Source: an uncultured Collinsella sp.
Lineage (GTDB): Bacteria > Actinomycetota > Coriobacteriia > Coriobacteriales > Coriobacteriaceae
Reading direction: 5' to 3'
Assembly: GCA_900554325.1 (NCBI GenBank)
Contig: USHA01000067.1
Coordinates: 1 to 12,238, forward strand
DNA length: 12,238 nucleotides
Part shown: piece by piece, positions 6,224-12,238 of the stretch
Position numbering within the stretch: the first letter of the stretch is position 1
Layout of the letters: every line of letters begins with the position of its first letter
Position numbers and translations under genes: made by a program
Notes under the pieces: model-generated
Seen by the model: the letters and a program-made list of their open reading frames with translations, nothing else
Database searches by the model: none
Told to the model about the DNA's origin: nothing

Positions 6224-7372
6224 ATGAGTAAGAAAGAATGCATCGCGATGCTCCTCGCAGGAGGACAGGGTAGCCGATTGGGGGCTCTCACCCAAAAGAT
6301 CGCCAAGCCGGCGGTTAGCTTTGGTGGTAAGTTCCGCATTATCGACTTTTCGCTGTCCAACTGCTCCAACTCGGGTATCGACACGGTGGGCGTTCTGACG
6401 CAGTATCGTCCCTACCTGCTGCACGCCTATGTGGGCTCCGGCGAGGCGTGGGATCTGGACAGCCGCGACGGCGGTGTGTCGATCCTGCCGCCGTACGAGA
6501 CGCAGACCGGCGGCGCCTGGTATGCGGGCACGGCCGACGCCATTACGCAGAACCTGGACAACATTAAGGCCAACGACCCCAAGTACGTCCTGATCCTGTC
6601 CGGCGATCACCTGTATCGCATGGACTACCGCAAGATGCTCAAGACGCACATTGAGAACAACGCCGACCTCACGGTGAGCGTTATGCCCGTGCCGTGGGAG
6701 GAGGCCAGCCGCTTTGGCATCCTGACCACCGACCCCGAGGACGGCCGCATCACCAAGTTCACCGAGAAGCCCGATAAGCCCGATTCTAACCTCGCGTCCA
6801 TGGGCATCTACATCTTCTCGGCCGACGTGCTGATCGAGGCGCTCGAGGAGGACGCTCTGGACCAGCGCTCGAGCCACGACTTTGGCAAGGACATCATCCC
6901 CAAGCTGCTCGGCGAGGGCAAGCGCCTGTACAGCTACGAGTTCCACGGCTTTTGGAAGGACGTTGGCACCATCGCCAGCTTCCACGAGACCTCGATGGAC
7001 CTGCTGGGCAACAACCCCGAGTTCGATCTGTTTGACAAGAACTTCCCCATCATGTCCAACATCACCACGCGTCCGCCGCACTACATTGGCCCGGATGGCC
7101 GCCTGGACGACTGCCTGGTCTCCAACGGCTGCAAGATCTACGGCACCGCTCGCCACTCGATCCTTTCGACCGACGTCATCATCGAGGAGCGCGCCGTGGT
7201 CGAGGACTCCGTGCTGCTGCCGGGTGCGCACGTTAAGAGCGGCGCGCACATCTGCCGCGCTATTTTGGGCGAGAACTCCACGGTCGAGGAGGGCGTGAAG
7301 CTCGGCTCTGTCGATACCACCAAGGATACGGCCGTCGTTGGAAATGACGTCGTTATCGGGAAGGGGGAATGA
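6224..7372 (+). CDS. glgC: Glucose-1-phosphate adenylyltransferase, catalytic subunit
   Basis: GlgC makes ADP-glucose and pyrophosphate from glucose-1-phosphate and ATP, the committed step of glycogen synthesis. The 382-residue protein has an N-terminal nucleotidyltransferase domain and a C-terminal left-handed beta-helix. The nucleotide loop LAGGQGSRLGALT holds R18. The catalytic/metal aspartate is D128 in SGDHLYRMDY, and the sugar-phosphate lysine is K182 in FTEKPDKP. WYAGTADAI, SSHDFGKDIIP and GFWKDVGTI are further family marks. The length matches the Bacillus-type enzyme that pairs with GlgD rather than the longer E. coli one. The start ATG 6224 has a strong GAAGGAG site six bases upstream. 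glgD begins four bases after its stop, which fits assembly of a mixed GlgC/GlgD tetramer. Confidence 0.96.
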   Translation: MSKKECIAMLLAGGQGSRLGALTQKIAKPAVSFGGKFRIIDFSLSNCSNSGIDTVGVLTQYRPYLLHAYVGSGEAWDLDSRDGGVSILPPYETQTGGAWYAGTADAITQNLDNIKANDPKYVLILSGDHLYRMDYRKMLKTHIENNADLTVSVMPVPWEEASRFGILTTDPEDGRITKFTEKPDKPDSNLASMGIYIFSADVLIEALEEDALDQRSSHDFGKDIIPKLLGEGKRLYSYEFHGFWKDVGTIASFHETSMDLLGNNPEFDLFDKNFPIMSNITTRPPHYIGPDGRLDDCLVSNGCKIYGTARHSILSTDVIIEERAVVEDSVLLPGAHVKSGAHICRAILGENSTVEEGVKLGSVDTTKDTAVVGNDVVIGKGE

Positions 7373-7376
7373 TCCG

Positions 7377-8504
7377 ATGATCAATCGCAAGGCCATCGGT
7401 TATATCACCGCTAACTACTCTTCGACCTACGGCAGCGTGCTGCTGAAGGACCGCCCCATCGCGTCCGTTCCGTTTTTGGGCCGCTACCGCCTGATCGACT
7501 TCCCGCTGTCCAACATGATGAATGCCGGCATTAAGACCGTCGGCGTCGTCATGCCGGGCAACTACCGCTCGCTGATCGACCATGTGGGCTCGGGCAAGGA
7601 CTGGGGCCTGGACCGCAAGAAGGGCGGCCTGTTCATGGTGCCCGGCAACGCGTATGGCACCACCAAGGGCGGCATGCGCTTCCTGCTGCGCGACATCATC
7701 TCCAACAAGACGCTGTTCCAGCGCTCGGACAAGCCCTATGTCGTGATGATGGGCACCAACATCATCTTTAATATGGACCTCAACACCATCATCGACGCGC
7801 ACGAGAACTCCGGTGCCCAAATGACCGTGGTGTACTGCAAGGCCACGCGCAACGTCGATGACGAGACCAAGCTCGAGATTAACGAGAACGGCCGCCTGAC
7901 GGGCGTGAGCGCCGGCGTCGTATACGGCGACAACGCATCCATGGACTGCTGCATCGTCAACCGCGAGACGCTGCTCGAGATTATCGACCACTACCAGGCC
8001 GCCGACTATCTGGACCTGCTCGAGGCGCTCCAGGGCGACTTTGGCAACATCGACGTGTGCAGCTACGAGTACAAGGGCGAGGTCGTGGGCGTGTTTAGCG
8101 AGAAGTCGCTGTACCGCCGCAGCATGGACCTGCTCGACCAGACCGTGGCCGATCAGCTCTTCGATCCCGAGCGCCCGATCCTGACCAAGGCTCACGACGT
8201 GCCGCCTTCGCGCTATGCGACCGGCAGCCACGCGTGCAACTCGATCATCTCGGCCGGCTGCATCATCAAGGGCACCGTGCGCAACTCGATCCTGTCGCGC
8301 GGCGTTGTGGTCGAGGAAGGCGCTTCGGTGACCAACTCGATCATCAACCAGAGCTGCATCATCAAGAGCGGCGCCCGCGTTGAGAATGCCATCCTGGACA
8401 AGAACAACGTGGTTCCCACCAACACCGAGCTCCGCGGCACGCCCGAGAACATCCTGGTGCTGGGCAAGGCCCCGTTAACTCCCGATACCACCATCGTGCA
8501 TTAA
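7377..8504 (+). CDS. glgD: ADP-glucose pyrophosphorylase-like regulatory subunit
   Basis: GlgD is a paralogue of GlgC that in Bacillus-type systems joins GlgC and raises or tunes its activity. The 375-residue protein keeps the fold, with FLGRYRLIDFPLSN and a C-terminal beta-helix (repeats such as NSIISAGCIIKG). It lacks the catalytic marks: the GGxGxRL loop is replaced by ITANYSSTYGSVLL, and the aspartate of GDHLY is N128 in MMGTNIIFNMD. It is therefore probably inactive alone. The start ATG 7377 has AAGGGGG about nine bases upstream, inside the end of glgC. An upstream in-frame start at 7338 would overlap glgC and adds no conserved sequence. The four-base gap implies translational coupling with glgC. 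Confidence 0.94.
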   Translation: MINRKAIGYITANYSSTYGSVLLKDRPIASVPFLGRYRLIDFPLSNMMNAGIKTVGVVMPGNYRSLIDHVGSGKDWGLDRKKGGLFMVPGNAYGTTKGGMRFLLRDIISNKTLFQRSDKPYVVMMGTNIIFNMDLNTIIDAHENSGAQMTVVYCKATRNVDDETKLEINENGRLTGVSAGVVYGDNASMDCCIVNRETLLEIIDHYQAADYLDLLEALQGDFGNIDVCSYEYKGEVVGVFSEKSLYRRSMDLLDQTVADQLFDPERPILTKAHDVPPSRYATGSHACNSIISAGCIIKGTVRNSILSRGVVVEEGASVTNSIINQSCIIKSGARVENAILDKNNVVPTNTELRGTPENILVLGKAPLTPDTTIVH

Positions 8505-8535
8505 CGTAGGCACCGCAACATCGCTCGTAACATGT

Positions 8536-8571
8536 AGAATAGCCGCCCGGTTTGCGCCAGGCGGCTATTCT
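8536..8571 (+). promoter_or_regulatory. 12-bp perfect hairpin between glgD and glgA
   Basis: AGAATAGCCGCC (8536-8547) and GGCGGCTATTCT (8560-8571) are exact complements with a 12-base loop. There is no T-run after the stem, and the glgA ribosome site GGGAG (8584-8588) follows 12 bases later. It could be a weak terminator, an mRNA processing or stability element setting the glgA to glgCD ratio, or a glgA leader structure. A -10-like TAGAAT (8535-8540) overlaps the left arm but has no -35. Confidence 0.55.
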
Positions 8572-8593
8572 CGAATTGCAACAGGGAGACAAT

Positions 8594-10879
8594 ATGGCAG
8601 ATTCCAGCAAAAAGATGCAGATCGTGTTTGCCTCGGCCGAGTGCGCACCGTTTGTAAAGACCGGTGGCCTGGGCGACGTGGCGGGCTCGCTGCCTGCGGC
8701 GCTCGTGCGCGCCGGCGCCGAGGTCATCGTGATGGTGCCCAAGTACGCCACCATCAAGGACGAGTACAAGGCGCAAATGGAGCACTTCTCCGACTTTTAC
8801 GTGAGCCTGGGCTGGCGCAACGAGTACTGCGGACTCGAGAAGCTCGAGCGCGACGGCGTCACCTATATGTTCATCGACAACGAGCGCTATTTTGCGCGCG
8901 ACTATCCGTACGGCTTCTTTGACGACGGCGAGCGCTTTGCGTTCTTCTCCAAGGCCATCACTGAGAGCCTGCAGCACCTGCCGGCAGGTTTTGAGTGCGA
9001 CATCCTGCACTGCAACGACTGGCAGACGGCACTGGCGCCCGTGTTCCTGCGCGAGTTCTACCAGGGCCTGCCGCTGTACGACCGCGTCAAGACCGTGTTC
9101 TCGATCCACAACGTGGCGTTCCAGGGCCAGTTTAGCGACACCGTGATGGAGGACATCCTGGGTGTGGCGCATATTCCGGCGGCCGCCTCGCAGCTGCGTT
9201 GCGACGCCTGCAGCATCAATTACATGCTGGGCGCGCTGCGCTATGCCGACGCCATCACCACGGTGAGCCCCACCTATGCCAACGAGATCCAGACGCCCGA
9301 GTTTGGCGAGGGCCTGGACGGTGTGCTGCGCGAGCGCTCCTATGCGCTGCAGGGCATCCTCAACGGCATTGATGTGGCGGGCTTTGACCCGGCGACCGAC
9401 AAGCGCATTGCCGCAAACTACACGGTCGAGGACCGTTCCGGCAAGGCCGTGTGCAAGGCCAAGCTACAGGAAGAGCTGGGGCTCGAGGTTCGCGACGACC
9501 GTCCGCTCATGGTGATGGTCACGCGCCTGACGCGCCAGAAGGGCATGGACCTGGTCATGTACGCGCTCGACCGCATCCTGTCCGGCGGCGTTCAGGTGGC
9601 CGTGCTGGGCACCGGCGACCGCGACTACGAAGACGGCCTGCGCTACTTCCAGGACAAGTACCCCGGCACCATGGCCGCACGCATCGAGTTCGATCCTGCG
9701 CTGTCGCAGCGTATGTATGCCGCCGCCGATATGTTCCTGATGCCTTCGAAGTTTGAGCCCTGCGGCCTGTCGCAGATCATCGCCATGCGCTACGGCACCC
9801 TGCCCATCGTGCGCGAGACCGGTGGCCTGAAGGACACGGTGATCCCGTATAACGAGTTTACCGGCGAGGGCACGGGCTTCTCGTTTAGCAACTTTAACGG
9901 CGACGAGATGGGCGACGCCGTGTTCCGCGCGGCTCGCCTGTTCTGGGACAACCGCGATGCCTGGAACCAGCTGGTCACGCAGGCCATGAGCCAGGACTTT
10001 AGCTGGACACGCTCGGCCGACAAGTATCTGGACCTGTACTTCTTTATGCACCCGGAGATTGAGAAGCCGGCGGCGGTTGTCGACGAGCCTGTGGTTGTGC
10101 CTGAGAAGGCTGCGACCGAGCCCGAGCCCAAGGCCGAGCCGGTTGTTGAGACGCCCGCTGCTGTTGAGGAGCCCAAGGCTGAGGAGAAGCCGGTTGAGGC
10201 TAAATCTGAGGTCAAGGTTGAGGCAGCTCCCGAGGTTGAGGCTAAGCCGGCTGCGAAGCCTGCCGCCAAGAAGACCACGACGCGCAAGACAACGGCCAAG
10301 AAGGCTACGACAACCAAGGCCGCTGCCACCAAGACCGCCGCAGCAAAGACGACTGCCACCAAGGCAACGACGACACGTAAGCGCACGACCGCCGCTGCTA
10401 AGAAAGCCGCCGAGGTCGAGGCTGCTCCCGAGGTAAAGGCCGAGACTGCCGAGGCCAAGCCGGCCGCTAAGGCTCCGGCCAAGACTGCAGCCAAGAAGAC
10501 GACCGCGACCAAGAGCACGACCGCCAAGAAGGCTACAGCTGCCAAGAAAACCACGGCAACGAAGTCGACGACAGCGAAGGCCGCCCCCAAGGCGGCCGCA
10601 AAGTCGGCCGCCGAGGTCGAGGAGACGCCTGCCGAGTCCAAGGCGGAGGCAACTGTCGAGGCCAAGCCGGCCGCCAAGACCACCACGCGCAAGCACGCCA
10701 CGACGACGGCCAAGAAGACCACGACCAAGGCTGCTGCTCCCAAGGCGGAGGCTAAGGTCGAGGCTAAGCCCGAGCCCGCCAAGGAGGCCCCGGTCTCCCC
10801 TGCCACTCCGGCCGAGGAAAAGGCCCCGACCAAGAAGACCTCCGTCCGCAAGGCAACGGCCACCCGCAAGCGCCGCTAG
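8594..10879 (+). CDS. glgA: Glycogen synthase (GT5, ADP-glucose) with a ~270-residue Lys/Ala/Thr-rich tail
   Basis: GlgA transfers glucose from ADP-glucose to the non-reducing ends of alpha-1,4 glucan. The enzyme part (residues about 8-486) carries the GT5 marks: KTGGLGDVAGSLPAAL with K22, LHCNDWQTAL, SIHNVAFQGQF, TVSPTYANEIQTPEFGEGL, ILNGID, RLTRQKGMDL, and PSKFEPCGLSQ with E388 followed by RETGGLKDTV. This is the full length of ordinary bacterial synthases (about 480). A low-complexity tail then runs to residue 761 with no break in frame, so over a third of the protein is extra. The start ATG 8594 has GGGAG five bases upstream; an earlier TTG in frame (8552) lies inside the hairpin loop and is rejected. 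It is the last gene of the cluster and is followed by an intrinsic terminator. Confidence 0.95.
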   Translation: MADSSKKMQIVFASAECAPFVKTGGLGDVAGSLPAALVRAGAEVIVMVPKYATIKDEYKAQMEHFSDFYVSLGWRNEYCGLEKLERDGVTYMFIDNERYFARDYPYGFFDDGERFAFFSKAITESLQHLPAGFECDILHCNDWQTALAPVFLREFYQGLPLYDRVKTVFSIHNVAFQGQFSDTVMEDILGVAHIPAAASQLRCDACSINYMLGALRYADAITTVSPTYANEIQTPEFGEGLDGVLRERSYALQGILNGIDVAGFDPATDKRIAANYTVEDRSGKAVCKAKLQEELGLEVRDDRPLMVMVTRLTRQKGMDLVMYALDRILSGGVQVAVLGTGDRDYEDGLRYFQDKYPGTMAARIEFDPALSQRMYAAADMFLMPSKFEPCGLSQIIAMRYGTLPIVRETGGLKDTVIPYNEFTGEGTGFSFSNFNGDEMGDAVFRAARLFWDNRDAWNQLVTQAMSQDFSWTRSADKYLDLYFFMHPEIEKPAAVVDEPVVVPEKAATEPEPKAEPVVETPAAVEEPKAEEKPVEAKSEVKVEAAPEVEAKPAAKPAAKKTTTRKTTAKKATTTKAAATKTAAAKTTATKATTTRKRTTAAAKKAAEVEAAPEVKAETAEAKPAAKAPAKTAAKKTTATKSTTAKKATAAKKTTATKSTTAKAAPKAAAKSAAEVEETPAESKAEATVEAKPAAKTTTRKHATTTAKKTTTKAAAPKAEAKVEAKPEPAKEAPVSPATPAEEKAPTKKTSVRKATATRKRR
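10064..10876 (+). repeat. Modular acidic/basic low-complexity tail of GlgA
   Basis: From residue 491 the tail starts acidic and Pro/Val/Glu-rich (EPEPKAEPVVE), then alternates acidic linkers with basic Lys/Thr/Ala blocks. Three loosely repeated modules begin at 10208, 10412 and 10613, each with an EVxVEA- or EVEAAPE-like linker leading to AKPAAK and then KKTT/KTTTRK blocks. A shorter unit runs from 10748 to the end and finishes RKATATRKRR. It resembles histone H1-like bacterial tails and is presumably disordered. The reading frame and the surrounding gene structure are intact. Confidence 0.85.
10493..10579 (+). repeat. Repeated 12-residue peptide in the GlgA tail, coded differently each time
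   Basis: KKTTATKSTTAK is encoded twice, at 10493-10528 and 10544-10579, separated by 15 bases (AKATAA-like spacer). The peptides are identical, but 8 of the 12 codons differ, almost all at third positions, including AGC versus TCG for serine. Confidence 0.85.
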
Positions 10880-10916
10880 CCCGCAGACGATCTAAAACCC
10901 AATCAAAACCCTAAAC

Positions 10917-10947
10917 AAGGGGCGCTCCAACCGGGCGCCCCTTCTCT
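10917..10947 (+). terminator. Intrinsic terminator after glgA
   Basis: AAGGGGCGC (10917-10925) pairs perfectly with GCGCCCCTT (10935-10943) around a nine-base loop, followed by the pyrimidine-rich tail CTCT. It lies 38 bases after the glgA stop and closes the glg operon. The tail is short on T, so termination may be incomplete. Confidence 0.8.
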
Positions 10948-10956
10948 GTAGATAGT

Positions 10957-11000
10957 CGGTAAAACGATTTTCTAGGACAACCGTTCGCCGATGGTAAACG
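10957..11000. promoter_or_regulatory. Operator-like half-sites before the GH13 gene
   Basis: GGTAAAACGATTTT starts at 10958 and GGTAAACG lies at 10993-11000. The first contains the exact GGTAAAAC of the palindrome at 1110-1135 plus an imperfect right half; the second matches the GGTAAAC at 1049. Both lie 100-140 bases before the GH13 start. The same regulator is inferred. Confidence 0.45.
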
Positions 11001-11002
11001 GA

Positions 11003-11037
11003 TGTTGTTTATACACCCTGTGTACAACAGATATACT
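11003..11037 (+). promoter_or_regulatory. Inverted repeat and possible -10 before the GH13 gene
   Basis: TGTTG (11003-11007) pairs with CAACA (11025-11029), and inside it TACAC (11012-11016) pairs with GTGTA (11020-11024), leaving a TTTA bulge. A -10-like TATACT follows at 11032-11037 with no convincing -35. The repeat may be an operator placed over the promoter. Motif support is moderate for the repeat and weak for the promoter. Confidence 0.35.
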
Positions 11038-11057
11038 TACAATTTGTGCGTAAAGCC

Positions 11058-11075
11058 CATGGCCCGCAGGCCGTG
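11058..11075 (+). other. Small hairpin in the GH13 gene leader
   Basis: CATGGCC (11058-11064) pairs with GGCCGTG (11069-11075), with one G-U pair and a CGCA loop, ending 23 bases before the start codon. It could shape the leader mRNA; no known element is recognised. Confidence 0.3.
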
Positions 11076-11098
11076 ATTCTATTGAACTGGACCGTACT

Positions 11099-12238
11099 AT
11101 GAGATTGATACACAACAGCCGCCTACCGCAGTTTCGCACTCCGTTTGGCGCTGTGACCACTGGAACTTCCGTTGCACTCTCGGTGATTTTGGAGGATGCC
11201 GATCCCAACCAGGCAACACTCACCCTACGTACCTGGGTCGATGAAGTCGGCGAGACCCTGATTCCGATGGAGCACGAAGGCGATGGCATTTTTACCGGCG
11301 AGCTCAAATGCGCTGAACCGTGTCTTATCTGGTACAGCTTTATCTGCAATATCGAGGGCCAGCCCGAGGTTCGCTTGGGCGCACCGCAGGGCCGCACCGG
11401 CGGCGAGGGCGTAACCTACGACTACGCCGAGGTGCCGTCCTTCCAGATTACCGTCTACAAGCACCGCGAGAACCGCCCCACTTGGTACGAGCGCGGCATG
11501 GTCTACCAAATCTTCCCCGACCGATACGCCCGTGACGAGCATTGGCGCGAGCGCACAATGGCCGAACTCGAAAAACCGCGCAAGGGCATTCAGCGCCGGA
11601 TGGTCGAGGACTGGAACGAGCCGCCCGTGTACGAGCGCGCCGAGGACGGCTCCATCAAGACCTGGGACTTCTACGGCGGCTCGCTCAAGGGCATCCAGGA
11701 AGACCTGCCCCGCATCGCCGAGCTAGGCTTTACAGCCATCTACCTCAACCCCATTTTCGAAGCCGCAAGCAACCACCGCTACGACACGGCCGACTACACC
11801 AAGATCGACCCGATCCTGGGCACCGAGCAGGACTTTACCGAGCTGTGCCAGGCAGCCGAGAAGCTGGGCATCTCCATCATCCTGGACGGCGTCTTCAACC
11901 ACACGGGCGACGACTCGATTTATTTCAACCGCTACGGCAACTACCCGGGCGTGGGTGCCTGGCAGAGCGAGGATTCACCGTGGCGTGATGCGTTTACCTT
12001 CCACGAGGACGGCTCGTACGACTGCTGGTGGGGCGTGGGCAATATGCCGGCCATCAACGAGAAGTCCGAGCTGGTGCGCGAGAGGCTCCTGGGCAAGAAC
12101 GGCGTGATTCGCAAATGGCTGCGCGCCGGCGCTCACGGCTGGCGCCTGGATGTGGCCGACGAGCTTTCCGACGACTTCCTGGCCGAGATCAAAAATGCCG
12201 TGCTCGCCGAGAAGCCCGACGCGCTGCTGCTCGGCGAG
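11099..12238 (+). CDS. GH13 alpha-glycosidase (neopullulanase/cyclomaltodextrinase type), truncated by the right edge
   Basis: This enzyme probably hydrolyses alpha-1,4 links in maltodextrins, cyclodextrins or pullulan, in the cytoplasm since no signal peptide is visible. The first 380 codons are present. An N-terminal beta domain (about 1-125, CBM34-like, opening MRLIHNSRLPQFRTPFGA) precedes the barrel, which begins WYERGMVYQIFPDRYARD. Then come FYGGSLKGI, LGFTAIYLNPIFEAASNHRYDTADY, region I DGVFNHTGDDS (D263, H268) and region II GWRLDVADE (R349, nucleophile D351). The window ends exactly on E380 of LLLGE, the expected acid/base. The ATG at 11099 is the first possible start after an in-frame TAA; its ribosome site (GGA) is weak. 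It lies beyond the glgA terminator with its own regulatory region, so it is likely a separate unit. The exact substrate class is uncertain. Confidence 0.88.
   Translation, partial: MRLIHNSRLPQFRTPFGAVTTGTSVALSVILEDADPNQATLTLRTWVDEVGETLIPMEHEGDGIFTGELKCAEPCLIWYSFICNIEGQPEVRLGAPQGRTGGEGVTYDYAEVPSFQITVYKHRENRPTWYERGMVYQIFPDRYARDEHWRERTMAELEKPRKGIQRRMVEDWNEPPVYERAEDGSIKTWDFYGGSLKGIQEDLPRIAELGFTAIYLNPIFEAASNHRYDTADYTKIDPILGTEQDFTELCQAAEKLGISIILDGVFNHTGDDSIYFNRYGNYPGVGAWQSEDSPWRDAFTFHEDGSYDCWWGVGNMPAINEKSELVRERLLGKNGVIRKWLRAGAHGWRLDVADELSDDFLAEIKNAVLAEKPDALLLGE

Noticed and set aside
6205..6231. Eight-codon open frame (MTEGEIDE) overlapping the glgC start
   Set aside because: It consists mainly of the glgC ribosome site read in another frame and has no ribosome site of its own; probably chance.
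8535..8540. -10-like TAGAAT before glgA as a separate promoter
   Set aside because: No -35 at a sensible distance, and the box overlaps the left arm of the perfect hairpin, which explains the sequence better.
9464..10869. - strand open frames opposite the glgA tail with Leu/Gly/Ser- or Ala/Val-rich translations that look like membrane or repeat proteins
   Set aside because: They are the antisense reading of Lys/Ala/Thr codon repeats; composition follows directly from the + strand sequence.
10064..10876. Idea that the GlgA tail is a frameshift artefact or a separate fused gene
   Set aside because: The frame is continuous with the synthase domain, codon use is similar, and a stop plus an intrinsic terminator follow at the expected place.
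1..12238. Search for CRISPR arrays, insertion sequences, tRNAs, rRNAs, phage or toxin-antitoxin genes
   Set aside because: No spaced direct repeats, transposase motifs, cloverleaf-like sequence or such genes were seen. The window is a conventional metabolic region.

Overview
The window carries a complete bacterial glycogen operon, all on the + strand: glgB (branching enzyme), glgP (phosphorylase), glgC and glgD (catalytic and regulatory-type ADP-glucose pyrophosphorylase subunits) and glgA (synthase). A separately expressed GH13 alpha-glycosidase follows and runs off the right edge. On the left, a two-gene block on the - strand holds a HAD-family phosphatase and, downstream of it, a thiamine diphosphokinase that runs off the left edge. 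The genes are GC-rich and the intergenic regions more AT-rich. A split GlgC/GlgD pair combined with high GC points to a gut-type actinobacterium of the Coriobacteriia (Collinsella-like). That placement is an inference from gene content and composition, not from a database match.

Layout. 1-326 is the thiamine diphosphokinase N-terminus (-) and 336-1025 the HAD phosphatase (-). 1026-1356 is a 331-bp divergent regulatory region with a perfect 10-bp-arm palindrome (1110-1135), related GGTAAAAC/GTTTTACC half-sites and a hairpin-rich segment before glgB. Then come glgB 1357-3597, glgP 3692-6118, glgC 6224-7372, glgD 7377-8504 and glgA 8594-10879, with an intrinsic terminator at 10917-10947. 10948-11098 is a second regulatory region with the same GGTAAAAC-type elements, and 11099-12238 the truncated GH13 enzyme.

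Together, GlgC/GlgD make ADP-glucose, GlgA extends alpha-1,4 chains, GlgB adds alpha-1,6 branches and GlgP releases glucose-1-phosphate. The downstream GH13 enzyme probably hydrolyses maltodextrins or cyclodextrins. The shared half-site before glgB, glgP (weak) and the GH13 gene suggests one sugar-responsive regulator.

The least ordinary features are: (i) long, low-complexity Lys/Ala/Thr/Pro tails on GlgA (about 270 residues) and GlgB (about 70), resembling histone-H1-like tails; (ii) loss of the conserved region-I histidine of GlgB (Gly instead); (iii) the palindrome and its distributed half-sites; (iv) structured leaders before glgB, glgP and glgA. No RNA genes, CRISPR arrays, insertion sequences or phage genes were seen.
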